A stretch of DNA of 64,000 bases from CAWFPR01 sp963817635. GTDB lineage: Bacteria > Acidobacteriota > Vicinamibacteria > Vicinamibacterales > 2-12-FULL-66-21. The position numbers and the translations under genes are program-made. The stretch covers positions 62,001 through 126,000 of the forward strand of contig CAWFPR010000015.1 of the NCBI GenBank assembly GCA_963817635.1. Direction: 5' to 3'. The notes beneath the pieces were generated by a model. The model was not told the DNA's origin, ran no database searches, and saw only the letters and a list, made by a program, of their open reading frames with translations. Shown here one piece after another: positions 1 to 7,788 of this stretch (position 1 is its first letter; each line of letters opens with the position of its first letter).

Positions 1-2152
1 CCTGGGCCAGCAGCGCCTCGTACTCACGCATGGCGCGCGGCGCGTCGCCCAGCTGCTCGGCCAGGCGAGCCATGATCGCGTGCGGGCTGTCGTCGCCGAC
101 CGCCACGGGCACGAGCGCCGCGGCCTTCTCGAGCGGGTCGAACGCCGCGCGATCCCCGGCGGCGGCCAGCGCCTGACCGAGCGCCAGTTGCGCGGCATAG
201 CTGCCCGGCTGCGCCGCCGCGGCCAGACGCAGCGTCGCCAGATCGCCGCCCGGCGCCTTGAGCCCGGAGTCGCGCAGCGCCGCCCGCATCGCCCCGAACC
301 TCGTCGCGAGAGACTTGTCGAAAGACACCTGCAGCTGAGCGAGCTTCACACCGACGGTCTTTTCGATCGCCGCCTCGCCCTCGAGTCCCTGGCCATACGA
401 CGCCACGAGTGCCCGGAGCTTCGGCTCGCCATAGACATCGACGATGTGCCCCACGAGCAGAGATGCCTCGTAGTAGGCGAGCGCGATCGTCTGCGGGTTC
501 GTGAAACCGGCGTCGAGATCCTCGAGCGGCAGCGTCTTGCCCTTCTCGAGGGCCATGGCGAACGGCACCTCCATGTCGCGCCCCCACTCGGGACGCTCGC
601 GGCCCTCCTCGTATACCGAAATCCCCTCGGTGAGCCATCGCGGCACCCGCTGCTCGGACATCTGCAGCGTGATGACGTGCGCCATCTCGTGCCAGAGCGT
701 GGCCTCCCACGAATAGGTGCCGGGCGGCCGCGCCTTGGGCGAGTCGAGCGTCACCACGCGGCCGAAACACGCGCCGAGCGCGCCGAGCATGCCGGGCAAC
801 CCGAGCGTCCGCACCGCAAAGTCGTCGTGCACGGGAAACATCTCGACGACGATCGGACCTTTGGGCGTGAAGCGGTATTTCGCGGAAAGCGTCTTCAGCG
901 CGTCCTGCGCCAGCGGCATCGCGTACTCGCGCATGACGGGCGCTTCTTGCGGATTCAGCTTCAGGACGATGTCGCCCTGCCGCACGACGACGAAGGTGTC
1001 CAGGGTGTCGAGCAGCTGCAGCAGGTTGTAGGTGACGACGTCGAACGGATCGACCCGGAATGCGCGCTCGAGCGACTTGCGGGCCTCGACTTCGTCGCCC
1101 GTCCGCATCAGGTGCATGCCGAGCTCGGCGTGCGCGCGCGCATTGGTCGGGTCGAGCGCCACGGCTTCCTTCGCCAGGCTGACCGCTTCGTCGAACCGGT
1201 AGTTGCGCGCGGCCAGTTCCGCCGCCGCGCGGTAGACCTCGCCGAAGCCGGGGCTGATGGCCAGTATCCGCTTCGCCTCCGCGTCGAACGGCGCGCGGCC
1301 GTCGCGCACGTAGACGATCGCCGCGGAGAGCGCCAGTGCGTCGAGGTCCGACGGATTGTAGGCGAGTACGCTGGCGACGCGCTCGCGCGCCGCGGCGTAC
1401 TGCGAATTGTCGAGATCGAGCTGCGCGAGCAGGAGTTCGGCATCCGCCAGATTCGGATCGATGGCGAGCGCGCGCGTCGCCGAAGCGGCCGCCGCGGGCG
1501 GGTCGTCTTCCGAGAGCGCGCGCGCCAGGCCCGCATGCGCCGGCGCCCAGGCGGGATCCGCCGCAATCGCCTGCTGGAACGACTTCACGGCTTCCGGGCG
1601 GTTGTATTTTTCGAGGAACAATGCGCCCCAGGCGGTATCGATCGCCGGATTGGGTCCGGACGACGAGGCCGCGCGAAAGAGCGAATTCGCCTCGCGCGCG
1701 CGCCCGAGGGCACGCGCCGCGCGGCCGGCTCGGACGAGCGTGGCCGAGTCCGTTGCATCCCCGCCGTCGCGGAACAGCGCCGTCAGCAGACGCGCGGCCT
1801 CGGCGGACTGCCCGAGCCGCTGATCGAGCAGCGCCAGCTCGAGGGCGGCCTCGCTCAGCGGTGCCTTCGCCGCCGCCGGCCCAAGCAGCGTCTGTGCCTC
1901 CTGATAGCGGCCGCGCGCGATCGCCAGATGCCCGAGGATCGCAACCGCATCGGCATCGTCCCCGGATCGCGCCCTGGCGACCGCCTCGGCCTCAGACGGC
2001 TTGCCGTGCGCAATTGCCCGCCACGCCGAGGCTGGGAACACGAGTCCGTCGGGCGCCGCGGAGCCGGCCGGCTGCTGCACATGTGACGAGACGGTGGCAG
2101 CCGCCAAGGCACAGACTACGAGGAGCGTCGCCAGAAGGCAGATGCGTCGCAT
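1..2152 (-). CDS. Exported TPR protein with MA-type metallopeptidase domain (3' end outside window)
   Basis: The frame runs leftward from ATG at 2152 and leaves the window at base 1, giving about 717 residues without the C-terminus. Residues 1-25 are a hydrophobic Sec-type signal (MRRICLLATLL...). Degenerate TPR helices follow to about residue 400. A gluzincin-like peptidase domain then carries HEMAH at 488-492 and a downstream WLTEG stretch placed where the family has its third zinc ligand. More TPR-like helices follow. This is the peptidase-MA/DUF1570 type architecture; substrate and true protease activity are unknown. No Shine-Dalgarno sequence is seen, but TATAAT lies 12 nt before the ATG. 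No frame break was met in the part seen. The peptide at 48852-50706 is a second protein of this class. Confidence 0.88.
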   Translation of the reverse strand, partial: MRRICLLATLLVVCALAAATVSSHVQQPAGSAAPDGLVFPASAWRAIAHGKPSEAEAVARARSGDDADAVAILGHLAIARGRYQEAQTLLGPAAAKAPLSEAALELALLDQRLGQSAEAARLLTALFRDGGDATDSATLVRAGRAARALGRAREANSLFRAASSSGPNPAIDTAWGALFLEKYNRPEAVKSFQQAIAADPAWAPAHAGLARALSEDDPPAAAASATRALAIDPNLADAELLLAQLDLDNSQYAAARERVASVLAYNPSDLDALALSAAIVYVRDGRAPFDAEAKRILAISPGFGEVYRAAAELAARNYRFDEAVSLAKEAVALDPTNARAHAELGMHLMRTGDEVEARKSLERAFRVDPFDVVTYNLLQLLDTLDTFVVVRQGDIVLKLNPQEAPVMREYAMPLAQDALKTLSAKYRFTPKGPIVVEMFPVHDDFAVRTLGLPGMLGALGACFGRVVTLDSPKARPPGTYSWEATLWHEMAHVITLQMSEQRVPRWLTEGISVYEEGRERPEWGRDMEVPFAMALEKGKTLPLEDLDAGFTNPQTIALAYYEASLLVGHIVDVYGEPKLRALVASYGQGLEGEAAIEKTVGVKLAQLQVSFDKSLATRFGAMRAALRDSGLKAPGGDLATLRLAAAAQPGSYAAQLALGQALAAAGDRAAFDPLEKAAALVPVAVGDDSPHAIMARLAEQLGDAPRAMREYEALLAQ

Positions 2153-2164
2153 GGGGCTGGAGGG

Positions 2165-2170
2165 ATTATA
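2165..2170 (-). promoter_or_regulatory. -10 box (TATAAT) close to start codon
   Basis: A perfect TATAAT on the minus strand ends 12 nt before the ATG at 2152. No convincing -35 and no Shine-Dalgarno sequence are seen. Transcription from here would give a leader of only a few bases. One of a series of such boxes in the window. Confidence 0.45.
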
Positions 2171-2307
2171 GAGCACGGGTACAGCTCCTCGGGTAAGACG
2201 CGATCAGATGAGTCGCGGTTTGCGCTTCGGCTGCCCGCCAGCGCGGCGCCGGCACTCAATTTCGCCTCGCGAAGCGGAGGCCCGACGGTCCGAGGCGGAG
2301 CCGCGCC

Positions 2308-3723
2308 CTAGAACAGCTCGCGCCAGGTGAAGAACAACGCCGCGCACAGGCCCTGCATCGTACCGAAGGCCGCCGCCCACGACGGCACGCTTCGTGGCGG
2401 GAGGATGGCGGCCAGGGCCAGAAAGAGTGGAAACAGGGTCGATGTGAGCCGGCCGACCGACAGGACTCCGCCCGCCAGCAGCGGCAGCGCCAGGTTCAAC
2501 GCGACGAAGACGCCCCAGGCTGCCCCGATCCGCCGGAACACGGGGACGAGCAGGGTGACGGCAAACAACAGCCCGAGCGTGTTGAGGGTAGTGAACGGCG
2601 AACGCGCCACCACCTGCCTCAGCGGTTCGGCCCGCAGCGCGTCTATCGATGCGATCAGCGGCCCCAGTCCGTCGAACGTGCGTCCCCAGGCCTCGTGGCT
2701 GCGCGCCCAGGCGAACCAGACCCCGCTCAACCGGTACAAGTAGGCGGTAAAGAGCAGCATGCCGATGCCCGGCATCGCCGCGACGCACAGGCGCGTGGCG
2801 CCGGCGCGCACCGTGGCCGCGTCGAGCGTTCCACGACGTAATGACATCAGGCGCCAGACGTGCTGGCACGCGAGAATGCCGAGCGGGACGCTCATTAGGC
2901 AGCCGTTCGGCCGGCTGAGCCCCGCCAGCAGTCCGAGCAGCGACGCCGCCACCCACTCGTCGCGGCGGAAGTGATAGAAGGCCCCGACCGCGCCGAGCAG
3001 GAAGATCGACTCGGTGTACGGCGCGCCGTAGAAGAAGGAGAACGGGTACGCCGCGAGCAGCAGCACCGCGTTCGCGGCCCGCTCCGGCCCGAGCAGGTCC
3101 TCGCCTACCCTCGCGAGATACCACAGGGCCCACAGGAAGGCGGCCAGCGACACGATCACGCCGCCCCAGACCGCCTGCCGCATCCGCCGCTCCCGCGGAG
3201 CCAGGCCGTCGCCCACACCCAGGACCGTGCCGGCCGCTCGCATCAGGAGCGGCAAGGCGGGAAAGAAGGCGATGTTGCGCTGGCGCTGAAACTGGTTGTC
3301 CCAGTCGTAGCCATCGAGGGCGATCTCGCCATACCACCCGGCGTCGAACCGTGCGGGCAGATTCGTCACCGGATCGCTCGACACGCGGAACCCTGGCGTG
3401 ACCGGTATGCCGATCGCGATCACTGCGAAGACGCCGGCAAGCAGGACCGCCAGCCGCGTTGCCACGAACGGCCGCACCGCGGCGGCCACGCCGGGCCGCG
3501 CCATCGTCCGACGATACCCTCGCGCCAGGCGCGTCAGGCCACTGGGCGAAGGGACGAGAATGTGCCGGACGATCTGGACCGACGCGGCGGCATAGACGAA
3601 GAGAAGCGGCGAACGAAACGAGACGACGAGGTCGAAGATCAGGTACCGGCCGCCGCCGGTGAGGGCGATCCACGCGGCGAGGCTCATCAGCACGGCGCTC
3701 GACGCGTCCGCCCACGCCGTCAC
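2308..3723 (-). CDS. PIG-V-like polytopic mannosyltransferase
   Basis: 471-residue integral membrane protein with about ten hydrophobic segments. After the first long loop it has the motif RFDAGWYGEIALDGYDW, then an aromatic FFPALPLL segment. This arrangement (acidic residue and WY in a luminal loop after the first helices) is typical of PIG-V/GPI mannosyltransferase-II-like GT-C enzymes, which use a lipid-linked mannose donor. In bacteria such proteins are inferred to glycosylate lipids or exported proteins; the acceptor is unknown here. It is the last gene of a leftward run, 15 nt beyond the stop of the methyltransferase at 3739-4248 on the coding strand, so co-transcription is likely. The frame is intact. 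Confidence 0.8.
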   Translation of the reverse strand: MTAWADASSAVLMSLAAWIALTGGGRYLIFDLVVSFRSPLLFVYAAASVQIVRHILVPSPSGLTRLARGYRRTMARPGVAAAVRPFVATRLAVLLAGVFAVIAIGIPVTPGFRVSSDPVTNLPARFDAGWYGEIALDGYDWDNQFQRQRNIAFFPALPLLMRAAGTVLGVGDGLAPRERRMRQAVWGGVIVSLAAFLWALWYLARVGEDLLGPERAANAVLLLAAYPFSFFYGAPYTESIFLLGAVGAFYHFRRDEWVAASLLGLLAGLSRPNGCLMSVPLGILACQHVWRLMSLRRGTLDAATVRAGATRLCVAAMPGIGMLLFTAYLYRLSGVWFAWARSHEAWGRTFDGLGPLIASIDALRAEPLRQVVARSPFTTLNTLGLLFAVTLLVPVFRRIGAAWGVFVALNLALPLLAGGVLSVGRLTSTLFPLFLALAAILPPRSVPSWAAAFGTMQGLCAALFFTWRELF

Positions 3724-3738
3724 GCCGGGCCGGCCATT

Positions 3739-4248
3739 CTACTCTGCACGGATCCCCAGGGCGCGCTCTTCGACCCGTATGCGGGCCAGCATCAGCACCA
3801 GGAAGACGACCAGGCCGAGCGCGCCGGTCACAGGGGCCTCGATCATCACGGCGAAACCTACCAGTTCAGCGGCGACGGCGACGTAGTTCGGGTGATGCAG
3901 CCAGCGATAGGGCCCGCGGCGCACCAGCACCGAGCCGGGCGGCACGAGAACCCTGAAGGTCCAGCGGTCGCCGAGCGTCGCGATGGCCCAGTACTTGAGC
4001 GCCTTTGCTGCCAGGAAGAGGACCGCGCCCGCCGCACACCGGGCTCCGAGGGTCGCGCCGCGCAGCCAGCCCTCCCAGGCCATCAGGACGAAACAGGCCG
4101 GATACACGACCTGCATGACGCTGTACACGTCAGAGGCGGGTTCCTCGGCGCCGCGCGCCCGGAGCACGCGGTCATGCCGCGCGGACAGCCCCGCTTCGAG
4201 CACCATCGGCACGAATGCCGACGCCAGCAGCACGAGCATCAGCGTCAT
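3739..4248 (-). CDS. Isoprenylcysteine carboxyl methyltransferase (ICMT/PEMT) family membrane protein
   Basis: 169 residues with four to five hydrophobic helices. The conserved SAM-binding end of the family is present: YRWLHHPNYVAVAAE followed by hydrophobic helices and RVEERAL. ATG was chosen at 4248 because it overlaps the TGA of the upstream flavoprotein in an ATGA junction, which indicates translational coupling; longer versions reaching 4803 only read the flavoprotein in another frame. In bacteria this family O- or N-methylates lipids or polyketide/quinone-like products, not CaaX proteins. Together with the reductase and ketoacyl synthase upstream it probably modifies a lipid-like product (inference). 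Confidence 0.85.
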   Translation of the reverse strand: MTLMLVLLASAFVPMVLEAGLSARHDRVLRARGAEEPASDVYSVMQVVYPACFVLMAWEGWLRGATLGARCAAGAVLFLAAKALKYWAIATLGDRWTFRVLVPPGSVLVRRGPYRWLHHPNYVAVAAELVGFAVMIEAPVTGALGLVVFLVLMLARIRVEERALGIRAE

Positions 4249-5372
4249 CACGCGACCCGCACGTCGCCAGCATAGGCGATCACGAGGCGGAGCATCCGCG
4301 GCGCCAGCGCCGCACCGATGCCGGCGGCGCGCACGGCTGCCGGGGAACTCACGAGCGCGCGAAGACCGCGATTGAACTGCCACTTGCGCGCGAACTCGCG
4401 CCGCCGCGTCTCGAGCAGGCGGAGGTGTGCGGCGTCGATCCCGTGCTCGAGCGCGCGCAGGGCCTCGAGGGCGGCGAGTTCCCCGCCGCGAAAGGCGAAG
4501 CGCAGGCCGTCGCCGGTCATCGGATCGACGAAGCCCGATGCGTCGCCGGCCAGGAGCACGCCCGGCGCCCCGGCCGCGCGGCAGTCCACCGCGAGCGGCC
4601 CGAGCGACACCGCCTCGGTGACCGGCTGTGCCGCGTCGAAGCGCGCCTTCAACTGCGGATCCGCCCGCAGCATGCGCAGCAGGAAGGCGGAGGGCTGGGC
4701 GAACCCCGTCCGGTCGGCGGTCACGACGCACGCATTGGCGATCCCGCCGGGCATCGGCGCGACCCCGATATAGTGCCCGGCGCGGATGTGCATCTCGCCG
4801 CACGAGGTGAGCCCGGCGACGTCGCGGAAGTACGCTCCGACCGCCCAGCGCCGCGGCCGTGCGGGCGATCGCGAGAGGCCCAGCGCGCGCGCGATGCGCG
4901 ACTGGCGTCCGTCGGCGGCAATCACGAGGCGTGCGCGAATGCGGACCGCGCGATCGTGGCGCCCGCTGATGACGAGGCCGCGCACGCGAGACGACTCGTC
5001 CATGAGCGGCCCCTGCACGAGCACGCCGTGCTCGATGCGGGCGCCCGCGTTGGCGGCGGCGGACGCGAGCGCGGCGTCGAGATCGGCTCGCGGCAGGGCG
5101 CGCCCTTGCACGCCTTCATAGCGGCCTTCGATCCGCACGCCGGATGCGCCCGTCACGATCATCCCGTCAATCGGAATGCCCCCCGTCGTGGCGCCCGCCA
5201 GCCCCAGCCGCCGGAGCACCGCCAGCGCACCGGGGTTGACCGTGTCTCCGCAGAGTTTGTGTCGGGGGAATCGTGCGCGATCCAGAACCAGGACCCGCGC
5301 CCCCGCCCGTGCGAGCACCGCCGCCGCCACCGCGCCGGCCGGGCCCGCGCCGGCAATCAGGACATCAAACAT
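4248..5372 (-). CDS. Geranylgeranyl-reductase-family FAD-dependent oxidoreductase
   Basis: 374 residues. The N-terminal dinucleotide fold has GAGPAG at about 8-13 and an acidic-strand end LVLDRARFPRHKLCGD, the usual HKxCGD signature of this family. The second FAD motif GDASGFVDPMTGDGL lies near residue 280. Members reduce isoprenoid double bonds or oxidise/halogenate small molecules; the exact substrate is not readable. The stop overlaps the ATG of the methyltransferase gene, and the gene follows the ketoacyl synthase at 5493-6770 after 120 nt. The shared direction and the coupling suggest one biosynthetic operon. Confidence 0.88.
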   Translation of the reverse strand: MFDVLIAGAGPAGAVAAAVLARAGARVLVLDRARFPRHKLCGDTVNPGALAVLRRLGLAGATTGGIPIDGMIVTGASGVRIEGRYEGVQGRALPRADLDAALASAAANAGARIEHGVLVQGPLMDESSRVRGLVISGRHDRAVRIRARLVIAADGRQSRIARALGLSRSPARPRRWAVGAYFRDVAGLTSCGEMHIRAGHYIGVAPMPGGIANACVVTADRTGFAQPSAFLLRMLRADPQLKARFDAAQPVTEAVSLGPLAVDCRAAGAPGVLLAGDASGFVDPMTGDGLRFAFRGGELAALEALRALEHGIDAAHLRLLETRRREFARKWQFNRGLRALVSSPAAVRAAGIGAALAPRMLRLVIAYAGDVRVA

Positions 5373-5492
5373 GGCTCACTGTCTGCACGGATTCACGACC
5401 ACGAATCGCACGGATGGACGAAAGTCGATCGCGTCGAGCATCGGCCGCTTCGTCTCTCTTCATGGCAGCGTGTTCCCGCCTGTCCGGACGGG

Positions 5493-6770
5493 TCAGGCCT
5501 TGCCCAGCACCAGCGCGCTGTTCTTCGATCCGAATCCCAGGCAGTTGCACAGCGCCGCCCCGGGCTCGGCCGCCCTTCCGTGGTTCGGGATGACGTCGAG
5601 GTCGATGTCGGGGTCCGGGTCGACCTGGTTGATCGTCGGCGGCAGGAACCCGCGGCTGAGCGCCAGCGCGGCGGTGACGATCCCGGCCGCGCCGCTCGCT
5701 CCCTGCGGATGCCCGACCATCGACTTGGTCGACGAGCCCGGCACGAGACCGGCGCGGGCGCCGAAGACCTTGCGCACCGACTGCGCTTCGACGCAGTCGT
5801 TCAGCACCGTCGAAGTGCCGTGGAAGTTGATGTACCCGATCTCCTCGATCGCCCGGCCGGAGCGTTCGATCGCCAGGCGCATCGCGCGCACGATCTGCTC
5901 GCCGCCCGGCGACATCTGCACGCGGTGGTAGGCATCGCACGTCGATCCGTAGCCATCGACCGTCGCGTACACCGTCGCCCCCCTGGCCCGCGCGCGCTCC
6001 TCGCGCTCGAGCACAACCATCCAGGCGCCCTCGCCGAGCACGAAGCCGTCGCGCCCGCGGTCGAACGGGCGGGACGCCTCGGCCGGCGTGTCGTTGTACT
6101 TCGTGGAAACGGCGCGCATCCGTCCGAAGCCGAAAATCATGCCCGGCGTGACGCAGGCATCGGCCCCTCCGGCGAGGATCACCTCGGCATCTCCCGCGCG
6201 GATCAACGCGGCCGCGTACGAGATCGCATCCGTGGAGCTCGTGCAGCCCGTGGACACGACGTGGCTGATGCCGTGGAGTTCGAGCGCGATCGAGATTTCG
6301 CTGGAGATCATGCCGACGATCGAGACCGGAATCGCGTAGGGCGTGACACGCTTCAGTCCGTCGGTGAAGAACTCGCAGTACTGCTGCTCCGCCACGTCGA
6401 TGCCGCCGGCGCCGCTGCCGACGAGCACACCCGCGCCCGGCTCGTTGGTCCGCAGCCCGGCGTCGGCCCACGCCTCGGTCGCCGCGACCACGGCGATCAG
6501 CGAAGCCCTGGAATATCGCCGCGCGTCGGCGCGTCCCGCGGGCTCGCGTCCGTCGGCCACCCGCTCCAGCACGACCGCATCGTCGATCGAGAGCGGCGGG
6601 ACCGGCGCCGCGACGCGGCACGGATAGGGCGAGGCGTCGAAGTCGGTGATCGCGCGCGTGGCGCTGCAGCCGCGGCTGATGTGGGTCCAGAATCGCTCGC
6701 GGCCAACCCCGAACGGGGACACGACCCCAATCCCGGTAATCGCCACGCGGGGAGCAACGGCGGAAGCCAT
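5493..6770 (-). CDS. Beta-ketoacyl-ACP synthase (KAS I/II family)
   Basis: 425 residues with the complete thiolase-fold catalytic triad: Cys176 in STGCTSSTD, His317 in NFHGTST and His354 in KSMVGHPQGASG. The last motif differs from the FabF form GHxxGAAG in having PQ. It is about 10 residues longer than FabF. Because it is separated from fabD/fabG/acpP and sits with a flavoprotein and methyltransferase, it is probably a specialised synthase for a polyketide-like or unusual fatty acid product rather than the housekeeping enzyme (inference). No ACP gene is in view. TATTAT lies 5 nt before the ATG, and the 86-nt spacer to the divergent gene at 6857 holds both promoters. Confidence 0.9.
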   Translation of the reverse strand: MASAVAPRVAITGIGVVSPFGVGRERFWTHISRGCSATRAITDFDASPYPCRVAAPVPPLSIDDAVVLERVADGREPAGRADARRYSRASLIAVVAATEAWADAGLRTNEPGAGVLVGSGAGGIDVAEQQYCEFFTDGLKRVTPYAIPVSIVGMISSEISIALELHGISHVVSTGCTSSTDAISYAAALIRAGDAEVILAGGADACVTPGMIFGFGRMRAVSTKYNDTPAEASRPFDRGRDGFVLGEGAWMVVLEREERARARGATVYATVDGYGSTCDAYHRVQMSPGGEQIVRAMRLAIERSGRAIEEIGYINFHGTSTVLNDCVEAQSVRKVFGARAGLVPGSSTKSMVGHPQGASGAAGIVTAALALSRGFLPPTINQVDPDPDIDLDVIPNHGRAAEPGAALCNCLGFGSKNSALVLGKA

Positions 6771-6775
6771 TCCCT

Positions 6776-6781
6776 ATAATA
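6776..6781 (-). promoter_or_regulatory. -10 box (TATTAT) adjacent to ketoacyl synthase start
   Basis: TATTAT on the minus strand ends 5 nt before ATG 6770. At normal -10 to start-site spacing the transcript would begin at or next to the A of the ATG, so the message would be leaderless. No -35 consensus is evident. Confidence 0.45.
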
Positions 6782-6856
6782 GCGGGCGCCGCGACAACCG
6801 ACTGCCGGGCAGCGAGGAACGCCGTTGAGACACATGGACCAGACCGTGGCGCATCG

Positions 6857-7606
6857 ATGACCATCCCTCCCGAGGCTCCGCCCGATCCGCCGGCCGCGCC
6901 CGCGCTCGCGCTCGCGTTTGCCTGCGGGGGCGGCGTGCTCTTCGTCGGAGCGCTCGCCTCGTTCGTGTATGCATACCTCGTGCGCTTCGGACGTTCGACC
7001 GGAGCCGGCCCGGTTCTGCAACCCGTCCTGGTCGATTTCGTGCTGTTTTCAGCGTTTGCGCTCCACCACAGCCTGTTCGCCCGAACCGGCCTCAAAGCCC
7101 GGCTGCGCCCACTCATCCCGGCGACGCTCGAGCGCTCGTCCTACACCTGGGTGGCCAGCGTCCTCCTGCTGGTGACCTGCTGGGGATGGCGTCCCGTGCC
7201 CGGCACGCTGTACGTGCTCCCCGCGTGGGCCGCGTGGGCCGGCCTGTCGGCGCAGGCCGCCGGCATCCTCCTCACGGCTGCCGGTTCGCGCGCGATCGAC
7301 GTCCTGGATCTCGCCGGCATTCGTCCGCTGCTCGTCGCGAGGTCCGCGAAAGCCATCGGGCGCGTGCCGTTGATGACGACGGGCGCGTACCGGCTGGTGC
7401 GCCACCCGGTGTACTTCGGCTGGGCGCTCTTCACGTTCGGCGCGCCGGCGATGACGGCGACTCGCGCGGTGTTCGCGATTGTCAGCACCGGCTACCTGGC
7501 GGTCGCGATTCCGTGGGAAGAACGCGGCCTGATCGAGACGTTCGGCGACGCCTATCGGCGGTACCAGCGCCGTGTTCGATGGCGCATGCTGCCCTGGATC
7601 TACTGA
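6857..7606 (+). CDS. NnrU/ICMT-like membrane methyltransferase
   Basis: 249 residues, six or so hydrophobic helices. The C-terminal part has the phospholipid/isoprenylcysteine methyltransferase signature YRLVRHPVYFGW, then a hydrophobic hairpin and PWEERGLIETFGDAYRRYQ, in which the EER Glu is characteristic of the SAM-binding end. The N-terminus resembles NnrU-like proteins. Its substrate is unknown. It is divergent from the ketoacyl synthase cluster, which contains another but clearly different member of the same superfamily. A short imperfect hairpin at 7606-7626 overlaps the end of the gene. Confidence 0.82.
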   Translation: MTIPPEAPPDPPAAPALALAFACGGGVLFVGALASFVYAYLVRFGRSTGAGPVLQPVLVDFVLFSAFALHHSLFARTGLKARLRPLIPATLERSSYTWVASVLLLVTCWGWRPVPGTLYVLPAWAAWAGLSAQAAGILLTAAGSRAIDVLDLAGIRPLLVARSAKAIGRVPLMTTGAYRLVRHPVYFGWALFTFGAPAMTATRAVFAIVSTGYLAVAIPWEERGLIETFGDAYRRYQRRVRWRMLPWIY

Positions 7607-7626
7607 CGACGGTGACCGGCCGTCGT
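7606..7626 (+). terminator. Possible stem-loop at the end of the NnrU-like gene
   Basis: ACGACGG (7606-7612) pairs with CCGTCGT (7620-7626) across a 7-nt loop. It begins on the last base of the stop codon. There is no T-tract, so a terminator role is only a guess. Confidence 0.3.
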
Positions 7627-7676
7627 GGGCCCGGCGGCGGATCGACCGCGGTCGCGTGGAGGGATCCGTTCGAGGA

Positions 7677-7707
7677 TTGGGAGGTGGAGGCGCGGAGTTG
7701 GTATGAT
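7677..7707 (+). promoter_or_regulatory. Possible sigma-70 promoter of lon
   Basis: TTGGGA (7677-7682) and TATGAT (7702-7707) are separated by 19 nt, a little long. Transcription would give a leader of roughly 75 nt before the ATG at 7789. No CIRCE or sigma-32 type sequence was recognised. Confidence 0.3.
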
Positions 7708-7788
7708 CACAGTTCGTGTGCGGCGGAGCCGGCTCATCGTGGCGGTGCGCCACGCGTCCTCGAGGGCCCGGGCGAGACGAAGTGACTC

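Noticed and set aside
80..2086. 668-codon open frame on the plus strand
   Set aside because: Arg/Gly/His-rich shadow of the TPR/peptidase gene on the other strand; no family features, and the minus-strand frame has a signal peptide, TPRs and HEMAH.
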